A stretch of DNA of 64,000 nucleotides from Sinorhizobium mexicanum (GCF_013488225.1 NZ_CP041238.1:3373501-3437500), one strand, 5' to 3'; counted from the stretch's first letter, positions 8,074 to 17,325 are shown. Translations and numbers: made by a program. Notes: generated from the sequence alone by a model not told the origin.

Positions 8074-9117
8074 TTGTCGAGCCGCCTACCTCCTCTCAAT
8101 CCGCTGCGTGCTTTCGAGGCGACCGCCCGGCGCGGCTCCGTTTCGGCTGCGGCGCGCGAGCTCAACGTTACGCACGGCGCCATCAGCCATCAGATCCGGG
8201 CACTCGAACTCTCCTTCAACGCCACGCTTTTCGAGCGTGGCGGCAAACGGCTGAGGCTGACCCCGCAAGGTGCCCTGCTGCTGCCGGCCGTCACCCATGC
8301 CTTCGCGGAGATCGCCGCCGCCACCGCCGCCATGACACGCCCGGCGACAAGCGGAGAACTCAGGATCACCTGCGTCCCGGCGCTGCTCTCCTTCTGGATG
8401 ATCCCGCGCCTGCACCAGTTCACCGAACAGTTCCCGGACGTCAGGCTGACGCTGATCGCCTCCAACGATGCGGCGCATCTGCATTCCCCCGACGTCGATG
8501 TCTGCCTGCTCTACGGCGATGGCAACTGGAACGACTGCTGGGCGAAGCTCTGGAGCCGACTCGAGCTCTTCCCGGTCGTCAGCCCGACACTCCTCAATAT
8601 GCGGCCGCTGCGCTCCGTGCGGGATCTGCGCGACCACGTGATGCTCCACGGCGACGACGGTCGCGAGTGGAACACCTGGCTAGCCGCCGCCGATGCGATC
8701 GATCTGCAGCGTGGCCGCCAGCATTTCATGAGCGACGCGCGGCTTTCGACCGAAGCCGCATTGCACAATCAGGGCGTCGCGCTCGGCGACACGATCACCG
8801 CGGGAAGCCTGATCGCGCGCGGCGAACTGATCGCCCCCTTCGATCTGACGGTGCCGGCCAACGATGCCTTCTTCGTCGCCTGCCGCAACGAGATCCGCGC
8901 CGCACCGATCGTCCGCGTCTTCATCGACTGGTTGTTCGCCGCGCTTGAGAGCGACCCGATGCCGGAGCTACAGGTTTCCGCCCGCACGATCATTCGAAGC
9001 CGCATTCCGAAGCCGGAAGCCGCGCGAAAGACGGCCGCGGACGGTTTTCAGCCCGTCTCGTCGCCGGCTCGGAACCGTCGCCCGGAACGCCCCCAGAAAC
9101 GCAAGGCCAAATCATAG
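8074..9117 (+). CDS. LysR-family transcriptional regulator (GcvA-like)
   Basis: A 347-residue regulator. The N-terminal winged helix-turn-helix is clear (LNPLRAFEATARRGSVSAAA, then RELNVTHGAISHQIRALE), followed by a co-inducer domain (LRITCVPALLSFWMIPRL). The C-terminus has a basic tail of about 45 residues. The start is TTG 8074 with GGAG upstream; no ATG is available before the conserved domain. It is divergent from the agmatinase gene, so it probably controls that operon. It could also act on the downstream aminotransferase. Confidence 0.9.
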   Translation: MSSRLPPLNPLRAFEATARRGSVSAAARELNVTHGAISHQIRALELSFNATLFERGGKRLRLTPQGALLLPAVTHAFAEIAAATAAMTRPATSGELRITCVPALLSFWMIPRLHQFTEQFPDVRLTLIASNDAAHLHSPDVDVCLLYGDGNWNDCWAKLWSRLELFPVVSPTLLNMRPLRSVRDLRDHVMLHGDDGREWNTWLAAADAIDLQRGRQHFMSDARLSTEAALHNQGVALGDTITAGSLIARGELIAPFDLTVPANDAFFVACRNEIRAAPIVRVFIDWLFAALESDPMPELQVSARTIIRSRIPKPEAARKTAADGFQPVSSPARNRRPERPQKRKAKS

Positions 9118-9192
9118 AACGGGACCGAGAGCTCGGCGCAACTCTCCGCCAGCCCTTTGTCCCCGCTTGCCAGCAACAACAGGAAGGTTCAA

Positions 9193-10371
9193 ATGCCGCA
9201 TTTCAATCCCCTCGTCGAAAAGCTCGCGCCGCCGCCGGTTCCCTCGGTGCTCGCCTGGGCGAAGGCCTATGACGGGGCAAGAGGCCCGTTGATCGATCTT
9301 TCGCAGGCGGTGCCGGGCTATCCCGCGCATCCGGACATGCTGAAATGGCTCGGCGAGGCTTCCGCCTCGACCGCCTACACCCGTTACGGCGCGATCGAGG
9401 GGGAGACGGAATTGCGTGCGGCCTATGCCGCCCATGTCGCCAGCCTCTATGGTGCGGCGGTTACGGCCGAAAACATTCACATCACCTCCGGCTGCAACCA
9501 GGCTTTCATGTGTGCCGTCATGGCGATCGCCGGGGCGGGCGACACGGTCCTGATGACCAACCCCTATTACTTCAATCAGGAGACGACGCTGGCGATGCTG
9601 GGCATCAATGTCGAACTGGTGCCCTGTGACGCCGGCGCCGGGTTCCTGCCGGAGGTGGACGCGATCGCCTCGGCGCTTCGGCCTGGCATTCGCGCGCTTG
9701 CCCTCGTCTCGCCAAACAACCCGACCGGCGCCGTCTATCCGCCGGAGTTGCTCGAGCGTATCCACGGCGCCTGCCGCAAGAACGGCACCTGGCTGATCCT
9801 CGACGAGACCTACCGTGACTTCCTGCCATCAGCCGACCTTGCGCCCCACGGTCTGCTTCAGGCGAAGGGCTGGCAGGACAGCTTCATCGGCCTCTACAGC
9901 TTCTCGAAATCCTTCTGCATTCCCGGCCACCGCCTCGGCGCGATCACCGCCGGTCCGGCGCTCGTCGAACAGATCACAAAGATCATGGATAACCTGCAGA
10001 TCTGTGCCCCGCGCGCAGCACAGGCCGCCGTCGCTAAAGCGATTCCGGCGCTTGCCGATTGGCGGCTTGCGAACCGTGTTGAAATCGGCGCGCGCGCCGA
10101 CGCCCTCAAGGAGGTCATGAGCCGCCTGCCGAAGTGGAAGCTGCAGGCGGTCGGGGCCTATTTCGCCTATATCCGCCACCCCTTCCCCGATATCGATTCG
10201 CAATTCGTTGCCGAGAAGCTGGCGAAGCTCGCCGGTGTGGTCTGCCTGCCCGGCGACTATTTCGGCGAGGGCCAGGAAAACTACCTGCGCTTTGCCTTCG
10301 CCAATGCCGATGTGGCGACGATCCGCAAGCTCGAAGAACGGCTCGCGAGCTTCGAGTTGCCCGGCATCTGA
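9193..10371 (+). CDS. PLP-dependent aminotransferase, class I/II
   Basis: A 392-residue fold-type I aminotransferase. Visible motifs are the cofactor-binding SPNNPTGAVYPPE, the DETYRDF aspartate and the Schiff-base lysine in YSFSKSFCIPGHRLG. It moves an amino group between an amino acid and a keto acid in the cytoplasm. I start at ATG 9193 (MPHFNPL) because AGGAAGG lies about 6 nt upstream; an in-frame start at 9157 lacks a ribosome site. It lies 75 bp after the LysR gene and may be co-transcribed with it. The substrate is not evident. Confidence 0.9.
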   Translation: MPHFNPLVEKLAPPPVPSVLAWAKAYDGARGPLIDLSQAVPGYPAHPDMLKWLGEASASTAYTRYGAIEGETELRAAYAAHVASLYGAAVTAENIHITSGCNQAFMCAVMAIAGAGDTVLMTNPYYFNQETTLAMLGINVELVPCDAGAGFLPEVDAIASALRPGIRALALVSPNNPTGAVYPPELLERIHGACRKNGTWLILDETYRDFLPSADLAPHGLLQAKGWQDSFIGLYSFSKSFCIPGHRLGAITAGPALVEQITKIMDNLQICAPRAAQAAVAKAIPALADWRLANRVEIGARADALKEVMSRLPKWKLQAVGAYFAYIRHPFPDIDSQFVAEKLAKLAGVVCLPGDYFGEGQENYLRFAFANADVATIRKLEERLASFELPGI

Positions 10372-10381
10372 GCGTAGGAGA

Positions 10382-11311
10382 TTATCCGCGGCGGGCGATC
10401 AGGATCCCGACGAGCACGATCGCGCCGCCGATGGCCTGGGCGAGGCCCACGGGTTCACTGAGCAGCACCCAGGCGAGGATCGCCGCCACAACCGGCTGCA
10501 ACAGCAGGGTCAACGACGAGAAGGCGGCCGGCAGGTAGGCGAGCGCATAGGTGATCGCCACCTGTCCGCCCGCATGACTGACAAAGGCGAGACCGAACAG
10601 CATCGCCCATCCGAAGGCACTGGCCGGGAAAAGCGTGGGTTCGGCGACGAGCGTCATCGGCAGCATGCAGACGGCCGCCGAGGCCGTGCTCCAGATCATG
10701 ATCCGGTTGGTGTCGAAGCGGCTCCGCAATTTGCCGATCGCAAGGATATAACCGGCATAGAACATCGCGGCGACGACCGCGATGCCATCGCCGAGGAGGT
10801 TGCCCGCGGCGAGCCCGGCTGGCCCGCCCTTCAAGATCACGACGCCGGCGATCGCCGTCGCGAGCCCCGCGACGAAGACACCGCTGACCTGGGCGCGAAA
10901 CAGCGCCCAGCTTGCGAGCGTGACGAAGACCGGCGCAAGATTTGCGAGCAGCGTCGCATTCGCAACGGATGTCATGGTCAGGGAAAGATGCCAGGCGGCG
11001 AGGTCGATCGCGAGAAAGACGCCGGGCAGGATAAGCATCGCATAGTCGGAAAGTTGCTGCGGCCGCCTGTCGCCTGCTGGCGCGTTCCGAAACCACGACC
11101 AGGCGACAAGCGGGATCAGCGCCAGGGCGACGCGCCAGAAGGCGGTCGCCATCGGCCCCACCTCGGAGAGCCTCACGAAGATCGGCGATCCCCCGATAGC
11201 AGCACCGCCGAGCAGCAGTGCTGTCATCGCAAGCGAGTTGCGGGAGGAAACGGAAGCGGCGGCTTGAGTCACGGCGATGTCCAGAGGGTCAACTGATGAC
11301 GGATGCCGCAC
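10382..11311 (-). CDS. EamA/DMT-family inner-membrane transporter
   Basis: A 309-residue protein with about ten hydrophobic segments in two repeated halves, the layout of EamA (drug/metabolite) transporters. These usually export amino acids or small metabolites. The second half shows the family's typical ending (LLLQPVVAAILAWVLLSEPV, then GLAQAIGGAIVLVGI). The longest frame starts at GTG 11311; an ATG at 11227 lies at the edge of the first membrane segment, so the start is uncertain. It converges with the aminotransferase gene, 10 bp apart. Confidence 0.88.
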   Translation of the reverse strand: MRHPSSVDPLDIAVTQAAASVSSRNSLAMTALLLGGAAIGGSPIFVRLSEVGPMATAFWRVALALIPLVAWSWFRNAPAGDRRPQQLSDYAMLILPGVFLAIDLAAWHLSLTMTSVANATLLANLAPVFVTLASWALFRAQVSGVFVAGLATAIAGVVILKGGPAGLAAGNLLGDGIAVVAAMFYAGYILAIGKLRSRFDTNRIMIWSTASAAVCMLPMTLVAEPTLFPASAFGWAMLFGLAFVSHAGGQVAITYALAYLPAAFSSLTLLLQPVVAAILAWVLLSEPVGLAQAIGGAIVLVGILIARRG

Positions 11312-11376
11312 GGCACCCGCGAGCCAGCTACCAGAACCCGGCCGCCGACAACAGCCGCCAGCCGCTAATTTAGCTA

Positions 11377-11411
11377 CAAAAATTCAGCCGGTGGACGGGC
11401 ACCGGCTGAAT
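11377..11411 (-). terminator. intrinsic terminator of the aldehyde dehydrogenase gene
   Basis: A perfect 12-bp stem (ATTCAGCCGGTG / CACCGGCTGAAT) with a 6-nt loop lies about 18 nt after the stop codon and runs into TTTTTG on the minus strand. This is the clearest Rho-independent terminator in the window. Confidence 0.88.
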
Positions 11412-11428
11412 CTCGTCATCGCAGAGGA

Positions 11429-12862
11429 TCAAGCCGCGTCGGGGACGTGCACGGTCTTCACTTCGAGGAAATCCTCAAGGCCGAACAGGCCGCCTTCGCG
11501 GCCATTGCCGGACTGCTTGTAGCCGCCGAAGGGGCTGCCATAGCGGTGCGGTCCGCCGTTGATATGCACCATGCCTGCGCGCAACCTTGCGGCGACGCGT
11601 TCGGCCCGTTTGGGATCCCCTGTCTGGACGTAGGCCGCAAGTCCATAATTGGTGTCGTTGGCGATCCGGATCGCTTCCTCTTCCGTATCGAAGGGAATGA
11701 TCGCCAGCACCGGACCGAATACTTCTTCGCGTGCGATGCGCATCGTGTTGTCGACGTCGGCGAAGATCGTCGGCTTGACGAAATAACCGGTCTCGAAGCC
11801 CTCCGGCTTGCCCACACCGCCGACGAGCAGTTTGCCGCCCTCGGCAATACCCGCCTCGATCAGCGCCTGCACGCGGCCAAACTGGATGTGGCTGACAAGC
11901 GGCCCGATGTGTGAGCCCTCCTTCGCCGGATCGCCGACCCTGGCCTCGGCACCGACACGCCTCGCAATCTGCACCACCTTGTCGTAGACGCCGCGCTCCA
12001 CCAGCATGCGCGTCGGCGCGTCGCACGACTGGCCGGAATTGTTGAAGCATTCGAGGATGCTGCCGGCAACGCGTTCCTCAAGGTCAGCGTCGGCGAAGAC
12101 GATGTTCGGCGACTTGCCCCCAAGTTCCAGCGTGACGCGCTTGACCGTTTCGGCCGCATCCTTGCTGACGGCGATACCAGCCCGGGTCGAACCGGTGAAC
12201 GACATCATGTCGATGTCCCTGTGCCTCGAGAGCACGGCACCGACGTTGATCCCGTCGCCGTTGACGAGATTGAAGACACCTGCCGGGAAGCCGGCCTCGT
12301 GGACCATCTCCGCGTAAAGCATGGCGTTGAGCGGCGTGAATTCGCTGGGCTTCAGCACGCAGGTGCAGCCGGTGGCAAGCGCCGGCACGACTTTTAGCGC
12401 GATCTGGTTGATCGGCCAGTTCCAGGGCGTGATCAGGCCGCAAACACCGACCGGCTCACGCAGCATGATATCGCCGTTCGGAAGCCGGTCGCGCGTCTTC
12501 AAGCGCTTCAGCGCGTCGATGAAACCCTGCAGGTGGCCGACGCCGACATCGGCTTGTTGCTCGCGCGCCATCGTCGCCGGCGCGCCCAATTCCATGGTGA
12601 TCGTTGTGGCCATCTCGTCATAACGGCGCTTGTAGATCGAAAGCAGCTTTTCGAGCAGCGCCAGACGCTCCTCGACGCTGGTCTGGCTGTAGGTTGCGAA
12701 CGCCTTCTTCGCCGCGGCGACGGCGCGATCGATATCGGCGGCGGTACCCATGGAAATCACGGCAATCGGTTGCTCGGTCGCCGGATTCAGGACCTCCAGA
12801 TCCTTCGCCTCGATCGGATCGACCCATTCGCCGTTGATATAGAACTTTCTCTTGTCGAGCAT
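11429..12862 (-). CDS. aldehyde dehydrogenase (NAD(P)+), PuuC-like
   Basis: A 477-residue cytoplasmic aldehyde dehydrogenase. It has the PWNWP oxyanion-site motif, the catalytic Glu in TLELGGKSPN and the catalytic Cys in NNSGQSCDAPTRM. It oxidises an aldehyde to the acid. Given the PuuA- and PuuB-like genes nearby, gamma-glutamyl-aminobutyraldehyde or aminobutyraldehyde is the likely substrate, but the family is broad. I start at ATG 12862 (MLDKRKFY) after a GGAGGAGC ribosome site; the frame is open to 12952 without conserved sequence. Transcription ends at a strong terminator. Confidence 0.9.
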   Translation of the reverse strand: MLDKRKFYINGEWVDPIEAKDLEVLNPATEQPIAVISMGTAADIDRAVAAAKKAFATYSQTSVEERLALLEKLLSIYKRRYDEMATTITMELGAPATMAREQQADVGVGHLQGFIDALKRLKTRDRLPNGDIMLREPVGVCGLITPWNWPINQIALKVVPALATGCTCVLKPSEFTPLNAMLYAEMVHEAGFPAGVFNLVNGDGINVGAVLSRHRDIDMMSFTGSTRAGIAVSKDAAETVKRVTLELGGKSPNIVFADADLEERVAGSILECFNNSGQSCDAPTRMLVERGVYDKVVQIARRVGAEARVGDPAKEGSHIGPLVSHIQFGRVQALIEAGIAEGGKLLVGGVGKPEGFETGYFVKPTIFADVDNTMRIAREEVFGPVLAIIPFDTEEEAIRIANDTNYGLAAYVQTGDPKRAERVAARLRAGMVHINGGPHRYGSPFGGYKQSGNGREGGLFGLEDFLEVKTVHVPDAA

Positions 12863-13181
12863 TCGCTCCTCCTCCCGTGCGGCTCCGAAAGCGAAGTGAC
12901 GAGACGCTTCACCGCATACGGGTCTTCCGGAGCAATTCGTCGCATAAGTCACACATTCCCGCTTGCCGCGGGCAAGGCTACGACGTTGACAGTCCCGACG
13001 GCAAGCGGAACGATCGTCTTCGGCGATAACGGCCGATACGCCACAAGCGTCCGGTCTGTCGCTGTACGCGGCGTCTCAAACTGGAGCAAAGGGGAATGAT
13101 CGTGCGCGAGACTAAGCCGGGCGGCCAGCGGCTCGCCCCTGGACGAGCATTTGTCGCGGTCAGATTAGCCCTACTGGCGCT
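12863..13181. promoter_or_regulatory. gene-free stretch with nested inverted repeats upstream of aldehyde dehydrogenase
   Basis: No convincing gene lies here. A 10-bp perfect inverted repeat (CCGCTTGCCG at 12959-12968, CGGCAAGCGG at 12999-13008, 30-bp spacer) encloses a second half-site: CTTGCC at 12962-12967 faces GGCAAG at 12971-12976. This gives three GGCAAG-type half-sites about 100-145 bp before the dehydrogenase start. It is a candidate operator for one of the regulators in this region. Confidence 0.4.
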
Positions 13182-13331
13182 TCAGATCGCGCCGATGATG
13201 AGCGCCGTGACAAAACTGAAAGCCGCCGCAATCGCAATGGTGTGAGGAATCAGATTGCCCCGCGCGCGCCGCGCCGGTTGTGCAGCGTAGATCGTGTAGC
13301 GGGATTGGGCTGTCGCCTTGATCGCGTGCAT
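13182..13331 (-). CDS. 49-residue single-pass membrane protein, unknown function
   Basis: A short frame starts at ATG 13331 after a GGAGAG ribosome site. It encodes a basic N-terminal half (SRYTIYAAQPARRARGN) and a hydrophobic C-terminal segment (IAIAAAFSFVTALIIGAI), as expected of a small inner-membrane protein with its N-terminus inside. An AT-rich, promoter-like stretch lies upstream (13360-13420). I do not recognise a family. A similar-sized frame runs on the other strand (13096-13245) but has a less protein-like composition. Confidence 0.55.
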   Translation of the reverse strand: MHAIKATAQSRYTIYAAQPARRARGNLIPHTIAIAAAFSFVTALIIGAI

Positions 13332-13459
13332 CTTGCTCTCCGCTGTTTCGCAACTTCACGATAGCTATGTTCTCCTATATTATCCATTGAGTTTATAGAT
13401 ATTATTTTCTGTCGATCGCGCCGGAAATGAAAAATCCGTTTACGGCGACATTGCCATGT

Positions 13460-14374
13460 TCAGTGCCGGTTGCGGTCGCGCTCTTGCAGATGTCGCGACC
13501 AGGTTTCGCTGAACCAGGGCGTCAGCAGCGAAACGTCGGCCGCGCGGTGCGACCGGGCGAGCGAGACATCGGTTTCGACCGAGGTCCACACCGTAAAGGC
13601 GGTGAGCTCATGCTTTCCGAAGGTCTGGATCAACGGGATGTCCGCCGCGTCGCGGCCGCGCGCGACAGGAATGCGGCCGATGCGCCGCGCATTGTTCTTG
13701 GCGTCGAACGTATACCAGCCATCGCCGAGATAGACCTCGAACCAGGCATTGAAATCCATGGGTGCCGGGCTCTCGGGCACGCCGACATTGGTCATGTAGC
13801 CGTTGACGTAGCGCGCCGGCATGTTCATGCAGCGGCAAAAAGCAATCGCGAGATGAGCATAATCGCGGCTGACCCCCAGGCGATCCTCGTGCGCCTCCAG
13901 CGCCGTGCGCATTGCCTGCGCATAGCCATAGCTGAAAACCAACCGATCATGGACATAGTCACAGATCGCCTGGACGCGCTGCCATCCGGCGGGAACGTCA
14001 CCGAAAAGCTTCCACGCCAGCGCACCGAGCCGGTCGATCTCGCAATAGCGGCTGGCGGAAAGGTAAGGCAGCCAGGCCGCTGGAAGCCGCTCCACTGGCA
14101 CGGCTTCTGCCAGTGGATCCGAGGCATCGGGCCTGCCGTCGTCCTTGATCACAGCGTCATAGCTGAGCTTGGTTTCGCCCGCGTGCAAGACCATCCGCAG
14201 GCAGGCGTTGCCGTGGGGGTCAGTGATTTCCTCCATCGCCAGGATCGGAGATGCGACGGGGCCGCGTTCACGGAGGATGTTGCCACGCCGTTCGGGTACA
14301 ACCGAAAGATAGGTCATCATCGGCGTCGGCTGCGTGCACCGAACGCCGATCTCGTAACCGAAGCGTATGAACAT
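13460..14374 (-). CDS. transglutaminase-like protein with altered catalytic residues
   Basis: A 304-residue protein of the bacterial transglutaminase-like superfamily. It has an N-terminal beta domain (TYLSVVPERRGNIL) and the core region with GVSRDYAHLAIAFCRCMNMP, then ARYVNGY. The usual nucleophile (GVCRD) is Ser here, codon AGC, and the usual catalytic His (FHAWFE) is Asn (DFNAWFEVYL, codon AAT). The Asp of the third motif (WYTFDAKNN) remains. It is full length, without frameshift, and no signal peptide is seen. It may bind peptides or act as a scaffold, or use another chemistry. Neighbours give no firm hint. Confidence 0.85.
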   Translation of the reverse strand: MFIRFGYEIGVRCTQPTPMMTYLSVVPERRGNILRERGPVASPILAMEEITDPHGNACLRMVLHAGETKLSYDAVIKDDGRPDASDPLAEAVPVERLPAAWLPYLSASRYCEIDRLGALAWKLFGDVPAGWQRVQAICDYVHDRLVFSYGYAQAMRTALEAHEDRLGVSRDYAHLAIAFCRCMNMPARYVNGYMTNVGVPESPAPMDFNAWFEVYLGDGWYTFDAKNNARRIGRIPVARGRDAADIPLIQTFGKHELTAFTVWTSVETDVSLARSHRAADVSLLTPWFSETWSRHLQERDRNRH

Positions 14375-14647
14375 CTCTGACCTCCCTGATCAACCGCGGC
14401 CACTCCGTCATGGCCTGGCCCGCGATTAGGGCATGAATGCCCTGCGGTACATGTTCACGCGTCGCGTTTGCCGCGATCTCGACTGTTGAGATCGGACCGA
14501 GGAAAAGTCCCGTGGCGCGCCATTGCAGCACGCCGGATATCGCGCCCGATCCGGACGCGCCGGTCAGACGGTCCAGCCGAGAAAATTCTAGCGCATCATT
14601 GGCCCTAGAGGAATCGATTTGGACGCGAAACTCCGGAAAGTCGACCA

Positions 14648-15961
14648 TTACCAGCCGACGGCATCCTTGAAGGAATACCACCAGGAGCCGATCGTCGAAT
14701 ATTGCGCGCGGAACATCCGCCCACCCGGAAACGGATACCACGGCAGCCTCTCGAAGACGTCGAAGCGCGACGTGTCGCCGTCGATCGCCTCGGCAAGCGT
14801 GCGACCGAAGAGATGGGAACCGGTGACGCCATGCCCGCTATAGCCATGGGCGAAATAGGTGTTGGCTCCGATCCGTCCCATCTGCGGCACGCGCGTGAAG
14901 GAGAGCGCGAAATTCCCGCTCCAGGCATAGTCGATCTTCACGCCCTTTAGGCGCGGGAAAACCTTTTCGAGATTGGGCCTGAGTTTCGCGACGACATCCG
15001 CCGGATCCGTGCCGCCATAGACAGTGCCGCCACCGAAAATCATCCGCTTATCGGCAGAGAGCCGGAAATAGTCGAGAATATAGCGCACGTCCTCCACGCA
15101 CATGTCGCTCGGGATCAGCGAATGGGCGAGTTCCTCGCCAAGCGGCGCCGTGGTGATCATCTGCGTCGAGACCGGCATGACACGCGAAACGAGCTTCGGC
15201 ACCGCGTCGCCGAGATAGGCGTTGCCGCAAAGCACGACGATGCGAGCGGAGACCTCACCCTCTTGCGTGTAGACGGTCGGCCGCGCCGCCTCGTGGTCCA
15301 CGCGGGTGACCGGCGACATTTCGTAAATCGTGCCGCCAAGGCTTTCGAGAGCGCGAGCCTCGCCGAGCACCAGATTGAGCGGATGCATGTGCCCGCCCGT
15401 CGTGTCGAGCATGCCGCCGCAATAGGCATCGGAATTGACCAGCTTCCTGAGCGCCTCGCGGTCGAGAAGCTGGTGGTCGTCCATTCCGTATTGGCGCCAC
15501 AACGCCTGCTTGGCTTCCAGCTCCTTCATGTGCGCGGCGGTATAGGCGGCATAGATGTTGCCGGGCTTCAGGTCACAGTCGATGTGGTATTGGCTGACGA
15601 GCCGGCGGATGATTCGCGCGCCCTCCTGCACCAGCCCACCGATGAAGCGTGCCGCATCCTCGCCGTAACGGCGCTGGATGGTCGAAAGGCCGGCATTGAG
15701 GCCGTTGACGACCTGACCGCCATTGCGCCCGGAGGCACCCCACCCTACCTGCGCGCCTTCGATCACCGTGACCTTGTAGCCCTTTTCGGCCAGGTGGATT
15801 GCTGTCGACAGGCCGGAATAGCCGGCGCCGACAACGCAGATATCAGTTTCGATGCGGCCCTGAAGCTTGATCGGGGTGCGGACGATGTTGCGCGAGGCAG
15901 CGTAGTAGCTCGTCGGATAGCTGCCGTCGCCAGCATAGGATTTCTTCGCGTTTGCCATCAT
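14648..15961 (-). CDS. puuB: FAD-dependent oxidoreductase, gamma-glutamylputrescine oxidase-like
   Basis: A 437-residue flavoprotein of the DAO/DadA family. The FAD-binding motif follows a leader typical of PuuB-like oxidases (DICVVGAGYSGLSTAIHLAE), and the C-terminus has GANTYFAHGYSGHGV. The expected reaction is oxidation of gamma-glutamylputrescine to the aldehyde with release of ammonia and hydrogen peroxide. The start ATG 15961 overlaps the stop of the upstream synthetase gene (ATGA), so both enzymes of the pathway are coupled. A related amine or sarcosine-type substrate is possible. Confidence 0.88.
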   Translation of the reverse strand: MMANAKKSYAGDGSYPTSYYAASRNIVRTPIKLQGRIETDICVVGAGYSGLSTAIHLAEKGYKVTVIEGAQVGWGASGRNGGQVVNGLNAGLSTIQRRYGEDAARFIGGLVQEGARIIRRLVSQYHIDCDLKPGNIYAAYTAAHMKELEAKQALWRQYGMDDHQLLDREALRKLVNSDAYCGGMLDTTGGHMHPLNLVLGEARALESLGGTIYEMSPVTRVDHEAARPTVYTQEGEVSARIVVLCGNAYLGDAVPKLVSRVMPVSTQMITTAPLGEELAHSLIPSDMCVEDVRYILDYFRLSADKRMIFGGGTVYGGTDPADVVAKLRPNLEKVFPRLKGVKIDYAWSGNFALSFTRVPQMGRIGANTYFAHGYSGHGVTGSHLFGRTLAEAIDGDTSRFDVFERLPWYPFPGGRMFRAQYSTIGSWWYSFKDAVGW

Positions 15962-17325
15962 ACGATTTCCAGATAGGCGCTGAATTCATAGTCCGTAACC
16001 TGCTCAGCAAAGCCGGCGATCTCCTGGCGCTTGCAGGCGATCATCATGGAGCGAAGCACGGGGTCGAAAATCTCGGCGGCAATCGGTCCGGCCTCGAAGG
16101 CATCGACCGCCTGCCCCCACTCGGCGGGGATCTTGGGCAGTTTCTCCGCGTCGTAGGCCCGCCCCTCGACAGGCGCCGCGGGCTTCCATTTGTTGCGTAT
16201 ACCGACGAGGGCGGCACCGAGGATCGCCGCGATGACGAGGTAAGGGTTCGCATCGGCACCGGCCACCCGATGTTCGATGCGTCGCGCCGCCGGGTTGCCG
16301 CCCGGGATGCGAATGGCCGAGGTGCGGTTCTCATAGCCCCAGGAAATCGAGGTCGGCGCATGGGTGTCGGGCCGAAGCCGCCTGTAGGAATTGAAATGCG
16401 GCGCAAACATGAGCGTGGTCTCCGCCATGCCGCGCAGTAGTCCGGCGACCGCGTGCCTCAGGATCGGCGATCCCTCGTCGCTGCCATCGTTGAAGACGTT
16501 GTTGCCCTCCTCGTCGAGCAGGCTGAAATGGATGTGCATGCCGTTGCCGGAGCGCGTACCGTAGGGCTTGGCCATGAAGGTCGCAGCGAGCCCGTGCTTG
16601 CGCGCAACGCCCTTGACGATGCGCTTGAAGAAGATCGCGTCGTCCGCCGCCTTCAGCGGATCGTCGGTGTGCAAGAGGTTGATCTCGAACTGGCCGATGC
16701 CGTTCTCGGCGATCGCTGCATCGGCCGGCACGTTCTGCCTGGCGCATTCCTTGTAGACGTCGGAGAAGAACTCGCCGAAATCATCAAGCTCGTCGATCGA
16801 CAGGATCGCGTCGGAATCCAGCCGCTTGCCGGTATAGGGCGAGATCGGCGGCACGGCGCTGTCAGGCTCCGGGTCGATCAGGTAGAATTCCAGCTCCGTC
16901 GCGACGACGGGGCGCAGGCCAAGTTCGCGGTATTCCCCGACGATTGCCGCAAGTGCTTGACGCGGATCGGCAAGAAACGGCTTGCCATCCTCGATGAAGA
17001 GCCAGAGCGGCACCAGCGCGCTCGGCCGGGACGTCCAGTTGACCGGCAGTGCTCCGCGCCCGGTGACCCCGCAGATTCCGTCGCGGTCGCCGGTCGCGAA
17101 GACCTGTTCGCTGCCGATGATGTCCTCTCCCCAGACATCGACGCCGACGATCGAGAGCGGCATGCGGATGCCGCCGCCAAGCACCTTGGAGGCCTGTTCG
17201 ACCGGCACGCGCTTGCCGCGCATGATGCCGTTCAGGTCACAGATAACCGCCTGGATGCTTTCGATCGGACCGTTCTGTTCCAGCCAGAGCTTGAATGCAC
17301 TTGGATCTTCCGCCTCTAGAGACAT
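15958..17325 (-). CDS. puuA: glutamine synthetase-family enzyme, gamma-glutamylputrescine synthetase-like
   Basis: A 455-residue GS-fold ligase. Visible are the Glu metal ligands in ATELEFYLID and NGIGQFEINL, the GNGMHIHFSL motif and the substrate loop RIEHRVAGADANPYL. PuuA joins glutamate to putrescine using ATP, the first step of the Puu pathway, and the oxidase directly downstream fits that role. Housekeeping GlnA has a different, longer architecture. It is divergent from a GntR regulator, with a palindrome in the shared promoter. Related GS-like enzymes can act on ethanolamine or other amines, so the substrate is likely but unproven. Confidence 0.88.
   Translation of the reverse strand: MSLEAEDPSAFKLWLEQNGPIESIQAVICDLNGIMRGKRVPVEQASKVLGGGIRMPLSIVGVDVWGEDIIGSEQVFATGDRDGICGVTGRGALPVNWTSRPSALVPLWLFIEDGKPFLADPRQALAAIVGEYRELGLRPVVATELEFYLIDPEPDSAVPPISPYTGKRLDSDAILSIDELDDFGEFFSDVYKECARQNVPADAAIAENGIGQFEINLLHTDDPLKAADDAIFFKRIVKGVARKHGLAATFMAKPYGTRSGNGMHIHFSLLDEEGNNVFNDGSDEGSPILRHAVAGLLRGMAETTLMFAPHFNSYRRLRPDTHAPTSISWGYENRTSAIRIPGGNPAARRIEHRVAGADANPYLVIAAILGAALVGIRNKWKPAAPVEGRAYDAEKLPKIPAEWGQAVDAFEAGPIAAEIFDPVLRSMMIACKRQEIAGFAEQVTDYEFSAYLEIV

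Noticed and set aside
13096..13245. 49-codon frame on the plus strand with a GGGGA site
   Set aside because: It overlaps the minus-strand small membrane-protein gene, has a less natural composition and no promoter-like upstream region. The minus-strand reading was preferred, though not with certainty.
14375..14647. possible gene between the transglutaminase-like and PuuB-like genes
   Set aside because: Only shadow-type frames without ribosome sites or motifs are present. The 273 bp hold no feature I can support.
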